Translations under genes and position numbers: made by a program
Origin: Saprospiraceae bacterium
GTDB taxonomy: Bacteria > Bacteroidota > Bacteroidia > Chitinophagales > Saprospiraceae
DNA length: 64,000 nt
Assembly: GCA_016715405.1 (NCBI GenBank)
Contig: JADKAE010000015.1
Location: forward strand, 149,125 to 213,124
Direction: 5' to 3'
Notes under the pieces: model-generated
What the model was told of the DNA's origin: nothing
The model's input: only the letters and a program-made list of their open reading frames with translations
The model's database searches: none
Shown: positions 58,900 through 64,000 of the stretch, piece by piece
Position numbering within the stretch: position 1 is the first letter of the stretch
Layout of the letters: every line of letters starts with the position of its first letter

Positions 58900-59281
58900 A
58901 ATAAATATAATATTTTTCGAACATGCATCTTGTTTTAGCGCTTTTAAATGCCAGTTTTTTCCAAAATTAACCTTGATATTCATAACTCTATCGAGAGAAA
59001 TCGGTTTTTCTGTTTGTATCGACTTAACCGCTTTATCTCCTTTTTTAAATTTGACTGCCTGAAGTGAAATCGGTTTTTCAAAATCATAAGATGAACTTTT
59101 AATATTAGTAAGCCTATTGCTGATTTTGATAGTGAGCGGGAGATCTTTTTTCAGGTAAACATTTTGCAATGTCACCTGACGAATTTCATCTTTATCGGCT
59201 TTTGAAAAAACAAAATTAAATGCTTTTAATTTATCGGTTGTTTCCAAGGTGATAATCCCCTTTTTAGAACTGATTTTCAAT
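58873..59281 (-). CDS. Propeller/papain-like protein, C-terminal part
   Basis: After a missing base near 59282: KKLKISSKKGIITLETTDKLKAFNFVFSKADKDEIRQVTLQNVYLKKD, a small beta domain of unknown type. Its 3' end overlaps the subtilase gene by 27 bp (converging). Confidence 0.5.
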
Positions 59282-59463
59282 TTTTTGACTGAGGTTTTGT
59301 ACCACCTTTTGCACTACTGCTGATCATCAGGTTGTTTCCACTTGGGTCTAAGGATATAAATCGATATGGACCGTTGGCTTTGCCTACGATTTCCCGGGTA
59401 TAGTCTTTTTTTGGCAAGATAAAGACATTAGAAGAAGGGTATAGTGAAATGAACCCGAAGTTG
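59282..59463 (-). CDS. Propeller/papain-like protein, linker part
   Basis: Corrected frame NILGNFGFISLYPSSNVFILPKKDYT...ISLDPSGNNLMISSSAKGG joins the catalytic part to the tail. A frame start at 59480 (MGKYIGNF) is fortuitous. Confidence 0.5.
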
Positions 59464-61318
59464 CCAATATATTTTCCCATTCATACAGCCGGTCATCTTC
59501 TTGCGAGTTGTAAATTCTTAAATCTACTGGGCTCAAAATAATATCGAGAATAGCTTCTCCAAGGAAACTAAAAGGTAAATCAACGTCTGCATCCAGATAT
59601 TCTCGAAGCGTGAGGCTCGCTAGTGTAAATCCATTTGAACTTTGGAGATTGGGATCAAGGTTACTCGTGGTATCACCCGTATAAAACTGAAATTGAGGAC
59701 TATCTGTATCCAAGTCGCTAAATTCAAAATAGCTATTACCCGGATTACTAACACTACCATTACCGGGATTATTGCAGTCGTATACATACATCCTGATGGG
59801 GTCTCCTGAGCCAGGTGCGGGGTATTCAATTCTATACGGTGTCACCGCATGTGTTTGTGGCAATGCATTAAAAAATTCCATATCTATACCATCGATACCT
59901 CCATTAGGGACAAAACATATGATCCTTCCTGTATCTCGCCCCGATCCACTAATGAAATCGCGTTCTACATCTCTGAAAACGGTTGAAATATTACCGAGGC
60001 CGCGTTCACATTGCTCATATAAATGCTCAAGTATAGGCACACCGTATAAACGGCCAAATGCAATCGTCAATTCCCGCCGAATCCCGGCAGGTAATTCATC
60101 CGCAGCAATCACAGATGGAATATCTGTAAATAACGTAGAATGCCTATCGTCCATGTACCGCCTCAGACTTAGCGCGGCATAACCGGTACACATACCTGTG
60201 TTCAAATCTCCGTTTAACAAACTCAGATATATCCCATAAAATCCCCAGAAAATATATGGAACTGAACTCATTCCTCCTGATAAAATATACATCAAAATGG
60301 CAGTGGCAGCGGCTTCATCAATTTCACTATGCCCGAAGGTATCGCGAAAAGTTTCCCAATTTGGTGAACCTTCTGCAAAATTGACGAATGAAAAACCATT
60401 GGGATTAGGCCGAAATCCAATATCCAATACACGATTTAGCAGGGCCATATTCAATCTCTCGTATAATATCCTGTTATCCCCCGGATGGCACACAAACAGA
60501 TATAATTCATTATTAAAAACGGCTAATGCAGGCTCTACATCTGTCTCAAAACCGGCTACCGCACCGTGATCTACCCAAAATCGTCCATTGAAGCTGGCAA
60601 TACCAACCTGACGGCTCTCCTCAAATTTATAGGCTAAATAGAGCATTCCCCCCAAACCAGCTAATGCCGGACCATGATCAGAATGAATTCCCGGAACTGT
60701 CTCAATAATACGCCCTCTCCCCGGCCCAGGTGCACCCTCTGTCGGGAAAGAGAAATACCGAATAGAACCATCATGCCTATCTGTAAAAGCAATGAATACA
60801 AAATTTCCGCCAAAAGTAACTTGTGCAATAGCAGGTGTCCGGTTTGTCGCAGCATCTTCAATCAGCAGCCCCATGGGTAAGTCGTGCGCTTGGGGAGGCA
60901 TACTCTCTAGTCTAAACACATAAAGATGATCATCTTGCAAATTGCGATAGACGATATACGGGCAATTCATGGCCGGAGCACGATCTGTTTCAACAGAAGG
61001 GAAAGATCTTCGTGGTATGACTGACGGGCCATCCAATAATAGCTGCCATAAACGATTATCATCTTGCCCTTTATAAATCAACACAACCCCCTCTCTGCAC
61101 GCTGAAATAGCGGGGTTAAAAGTAGTAAGTATATATTGCATCGGCGGCCCCCCCTCCGGTAGTATTACATTATTCCATTCGCCGGAAACATCCGGATTAC
61201 CAGTTTTGGCAAGACCGATGTTGCCCCGTCCTAATACTTTATATGCCACATACATCCTCTCCTCATCGGCTGTTACTGAAGGGGGGCTATCTGTATAAAT
61301 GTCTGGAATAAACGGCAT
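59464..61318 (-). CDS. Beta-propeller plus papain-like cysteine-peptidase protein
   Basis: Residues 1-300 form a sialidase/fucolectin-like propeller: repeats with DRAPAMNCPYIVYR, NRTPAIAQVTFGGNFVFIAFTDR, SDHGPALAGLGGMLYLAYKF, TDVEPALAVFNNELYLFV. Residues about 330-540 contain a possible cysteine-peptidase triad: C377 in TGMCTGYAALSLRRY, H490 in THAVTPYRIEYPA, D514 in MYVYDCNNPGN. No signal peptide is visible at MPFIPDIYTDSPPS. I know similar GxCxG/HAV/YDxNxPG proteins as papain-like enzymes; activity is inferred. Confidence 0.6.
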
Positions 61319-61475
61319 GACTTCTGGTTTTTAGATGAGCAAATAAACCATATCTGCCATTTGGGTGTAGTAAATTTTCACCCTTTAATATGCATAATTT
61401 ATAAAATAAAAACAATGATTAATATCAATCCACAAAACAATAGGCAGTATTGATACAATCGTATCGCAATCAGAA

Positions 61476-61504
61476 TTGATATTTTCTTTTTTTTCGTAAC
61501 TTTA
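61476..61504 (+). promoter_or_regulatory. Putative promoter of the TIR gene
   Basis: TTG (61476-61478) and TAACTTTA (61497-61504, one mismatch to TAnnTTTG) are 18 nt apart, 23 nt before the start codon. The rest of the 61319-61475 spacer is A+T rich with no gene. Confidence 0.35.
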
Positions 61505-61527
61505 AGGAACAATAAACACAACTCCCC

Positions 61528-61765
61528 ATGAAAACGGCTGTGGATATTTTTATCGCTTATGCCCACAACGATCTTCACTTTAAAGATGAGTTGAAAAAAT
61601 TCCTGCGCCCCTTGCTAAATACGGGACGGGCACAAGTCTGGGACGACTATGATATCGAAGCCGGTCACGATTGGAAGTTGAAATCAAAAAACGGCTATAT
61701 GGAGCCGATATTATCCTGCTCCTCGTAAGCCCCGATTCACTTGCCTCCGATTATTTTTATGGAAA
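61528..61765 (+). CDS. TIR-TPR membrane protein, first half of TIR domain
   Basis: VDIFIAYAHNDLHFKDELKKFLRPL is the TIR beta-A/alpha-A. VWDDYDIEAGHDWKLEIKKRLYGADIILLLVSPDSLASDYF follows once one G is restored near 61682. The Glu in WKLEI (about E52) is at the position of the catalytic Glu of TIR NADases. An extra G near 61765 shifts again. Confidence 0.82.
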
Positions 61766-62395
61766 GGGAAGTTGCTGTTTCTCTCGAACGACACGAACGA
61801 GGAGAAGCAAGAGTAGTACCCATTATTTTGAGACCATGCGCATGGAATATGACCCCGCTTAGCAAAATAGAAGCCCTTCCTGCCAAAGGAAAGCGATTAC
61901 ACAATGGGCTTCTCAAGATGAAGCATTTTACAGACATAGCACAAAGTATCGGCGAAATCACGACAGGGATTATCGAAAAACTGGCAAAGTTACAAGTAGA
62001 GGAACGAGATCGTCGTCAGTACGCAGCCACCCAGGCTGCCGATCACCTACGAGATCAACACCGCTGGGCCGAAGCGCAAGCCGCATATATGGACGCAATA
62101 GACCTATTTAAACCTGGATTTGAACCACAAAAAGAGGAACTGGAGCGAGATTTAGCCGACTGCAAACAACAACATGATCAGGAAACAGCTACAACAGCCT
62201 TTCAGCAACGCCGCACCACCTTCGAAAATAAACTTAAGCAAGCCGGCCAATTATTCAACGTTGCCAATTGGGTAGAAGCCCGCTCCGCCTGGCAAGAACT
62301 TTTGACACTACACGAAGCCGAGTTTTCTGTATCTCTCGCGAGTATTAATGCAAAATTGATAGGTGTAGTAGCGAAATTGAACAGCAGACAAAGTT
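61766..62395 (+). CDS. TIR-TPR membrane protein, second half of TIR and TPR region
   Basis: EVAVSLERHERGEARVVPIILRPCAWNMTPLSKIEALPAKGKRL ends the TIR domain. About 110 residues of helical TPR-like repeats follow (RWAEAQAAYMDAIDLFKPGFEPQ, LFNVANWVEARSAWQELLTL). Confidence 0.8.
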
Positions 62396-62951
62396 TGACA
62401 CGTTGGTTAAACGCGCTAATCAATTTATCCAGCGAAAGGCATGGAGCAAGGCCGCCGCTACGGCATATGAGGCACTCGTTATTCATCCAAACCACCCTGA
62501 GGCATTGGAGATCAAACAATTAGCGGAATCGTCGATAACACAGAGCCATCCCCAACTTTTGCCAAACACAAAAATCCGTAAGTATTTATTTGGGGCAGGC
62601 ATCATTGTAATTGCCGCAATCATCCTGATAAAACTAATCCCGTTTGTAGCATCCTTGATTACGCCAGGCGCCGGTAAGATCGATAGAGAACTAATGTTAT
62701 TTGAGGAAGCCAGAACTATTCCCGAACTGCAAAATTATATATTACAATATCCTAATAGCAGTTATATCACGTCTGCCCAGACTAAACTGAAAGAACAGGA
62801 AACCGTGTTTTATACTTTTCTCAATAATGCCCAAAGAGCCATGAATGACGGAGACTTTCGATCTGCTCGCGTTAATCTCCACAATGCACTCAATATTTGG
62901 CCTTCTAATAAAGAAGCCCAACAATTAATGGATAAGGCCGGAAATAATTGA
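62396..62951 (+). CDS. TIR-TPR membrane protein, C-terminal TPR and membrane part
   Basis: Restoring one G near 62390 gives DTLVKRANQFIQRKAWSKAAATAYEALVIHPNHPEALEIKQLA (TPR), a single membrane helix (LFGAGIIVIAAIILIKLIPFVASLI) and a final TPR-like domain (NAQRAMNDGDFRSARVNLHNALNIWPSNKEAQQLM). One membrane crossing would put the TIR domain and the tail on opposite sides. Confidence 0.75.
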
Positions 62952-63010
62952 CCAAAGCGTATTCGCATACTTGCTCTAACAACGCTATCTTTACCCCAAA
63001 CACCCAACGC

Positions 63011-64000
63011 ATGCAATCCATTTTCTACCTATTCTTTGGCGCTATTGGCATTATTTTATTGATTGCCGCCTGCCAATCGCCCGAAAGCAAAACCACACCA
63101 CAAACCTCCAACGCCGACACCCTCGACAAACAATGGTGGAAAGAAGCCGTCGTATACCAAATCTATCCCCGCAGTTTTAAAGACAGCAACGGCGACGGCA
63201 TCGGCGACCTGCCGGGCATTATTTCCAAACTGGATTACATAAAAAGCCTGGGCATCGATATGGTATGGCTCAACCCCATTTACGCCTCGCCCAACAAAGA
63301 CAACGGCTACGACATCTCCGACTACCAGAATATCATGAAGGAATTCGGTACCATGGAGGATTTCGATGTGCTGCTCAAAGGCATGCACGACCGCAACATC
63401 AAGGTGTTTATGGACCTCGTGGTGAACCATTGCAGCGACCAGCACAAGTGGTTCCAGTCGGCGCGCAGCTCGCGCAACAGCCCCTATTACAATTACTTTC
63501 ACTGGTGGCCCGCCGAAAAAGGCAAACCACCCTACCGCTGGGGTATTTTTGACGAAAAAGGCGACGCCTGGGAATACAACAAAGCCACCAATTCGTATTA
63601 CCTCCACTATTTCGCCGACGGCCAGCCCGACCTGAACTGGGAAAATCCGCAGTTGCGCCAGGAGATCTACAAAATGATGCGCTTCTGGCTCGACAAAGGC
63701 ATCGACGGCTTCCGCCTCGACGCTATTGCTTTTATTTCAAAAGATACCACCTTCCCCCCACTTCCTGCTGAATACGACGGCCAATGGGGCATGTATTACG
63801 CCAGCGGACCCCACCTGCACGACTACATGCAGGAGATGAACCGCGAAGTGCTGAGCAAATACGACGTGGCGACAGTGGCCGAAGCCGTGGGAGATGTGGA
63901 GCGCGTAATGAAATTCGTGGACCCCGCCCGCAAGGAATTGACGATGGCGTATTATTTCGAGGCCATCGACTTCGGCTATTTACCCAACGAATACAAATGC
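63011..64000 (+). CDS. GH13 alpha-glucosidase/amylase lipoprotein, partial
   Basis: Lipoprotein signal (LLIAACQSP, Cys19), then WWKEAVVYQIYPRSFKDSNGDG, DLVVNHCSDQHKWF (region I), GFRLDAIAF with nucleophile D237 and VAEAVG with acid/base E291. Open at the right edge. Paralogue of the enzyme at 7 kb, which lacks a signal peptide; here the anchor points to a periplasmic or surface SusB/SusG-like role in alpha-glucan use. Confidence 0.9.
   Translation, partial: MQSIFYLFFGAIGIILLIAACQSPESKTTPQTSNADTLDKQWWKEAVVYQIYPRSFKDSNGDGIGDLPGIISKLDYIKSLGIDMVWLNPIYASPNKDNGYDISDYQNIMKEFGTMEDFDVLLKGMHDRNIKVFMDLVVNHCSDQHKWFQSARSSRNSPYYNYFHWWPAEKGKPPYRWGIFDEKGDAWEYNKATNSYYLHYFADGQPDLNWENPQLRQEIYKMMRFWLDKGIDGFRLDAIAFISKDTTFPPLPAEYDGQWGMYYASGPHLHDYMQEMNREVLSKYDVATVAEAVGDVERVMKFVDPARKELTMAYYFEAIDFGYLPNEYKC

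Overview
The window is from a Bacteroidota chromosome, most likely a Saprospiria (Haliscomenobacter/Lewinella-like) relative. The evidence is a SusC/SusD pair, many Cys-lipoproteins, -33/-7 promoters of the TTG...TAnnTTTG type, a T9SS-type C-terminal sorting domain, LytS/LytTR signalling and DUF4143 ATPases. The core is about 50% G+C with very tight coding. Two stretches (about 30.8-37.5 kb and 55.6-62.9 kb, plus the first 1.6 kb) are more A+T rich and hold accessory genes.

Layout: 0-1.6 kb, broken cassette-like genes (DUF4440-like, methyltransferase start, Fic) fused tail to tail to a bestrophin. 2.6-4.5 kb, LytTR regulator and LytS-type kinase. 4.9-8.7 kb, outer-membrane barrel protein, class C beta-lactamase-like lipoprotein, GH13 glucosidase. 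8.6-11.1 kb, DUF4153/4173 membrane protein, winged-helix regulator and small membrane protein with a shared operator. 11.4-18 kb, SusC-SusD-SusE/F starch-type uptake operon. 18-24 kb, GabD, tRNA-CAT, lipoprotein, zinc ribbon, CarboxypepD-like protein, Lon. 24.3-30.1 kb, GH20, topoisomerase IV subunit B, GH30. 30.2-37.5 kb, an accessory run of toxin-antitoxin-like pairs, an AAA/DUF4143 ATPase, propeller lipoproteins, DKNYY lipoprotein, IS21-like debris, REP palindromes and a repeated 75-bp module. 37.5-41.1 kb, two tandem exported WD40 proteins, one carrying a caspase domain. 41.3-47.4 kb, VOC protein, B12-type radical SAM protein, GH5 with sorting tail, two unknowns. 47.5-51.9 kb, agmatinase-like enzyme, secreted propeller, LpxH, 3-hydroxyanthranilate dioxygenase, patatin. 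52-55.8 kb, SWIM and SNF2 proteins flanked by a 118-bp direct repeat. 56-63 kb, subtilase lipoprotein, propeller plus papain-like protein, TIR-TPR membrane protein. The window ends inside a second GH13 lipoprotein.

The metabolic genes fit a polysaccharide degrader: GH13, GH20, GH30 and GH5 enzymes with a Sus-type importer. Beside this lies a conflict and signalling repertoire (Fic, BrnT, AbiEii, AAA/DUF4143, caspase, TIR, subtilase, papain-like, SWIM/SNF2).

Two properties run through the whole window. First, at least 17 genes are split by single-base shifts that restore perfectly when one base, often in a homopolymer, is added or removed. This looks mainly like sequencing error, so split genes are given below as fragments of one gene. 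Second, at least ten intergenic spaces hold short tandem repeats (7-16 nt units), usually followed by their own reverse complement, with a different unit at most sites and often starting inside a stop codon. These mirrored repeat hairpins, the shared ACTTTG-N5-CAAAGT operator, and the TIR/protease/SNF2 island are the points most worth following.
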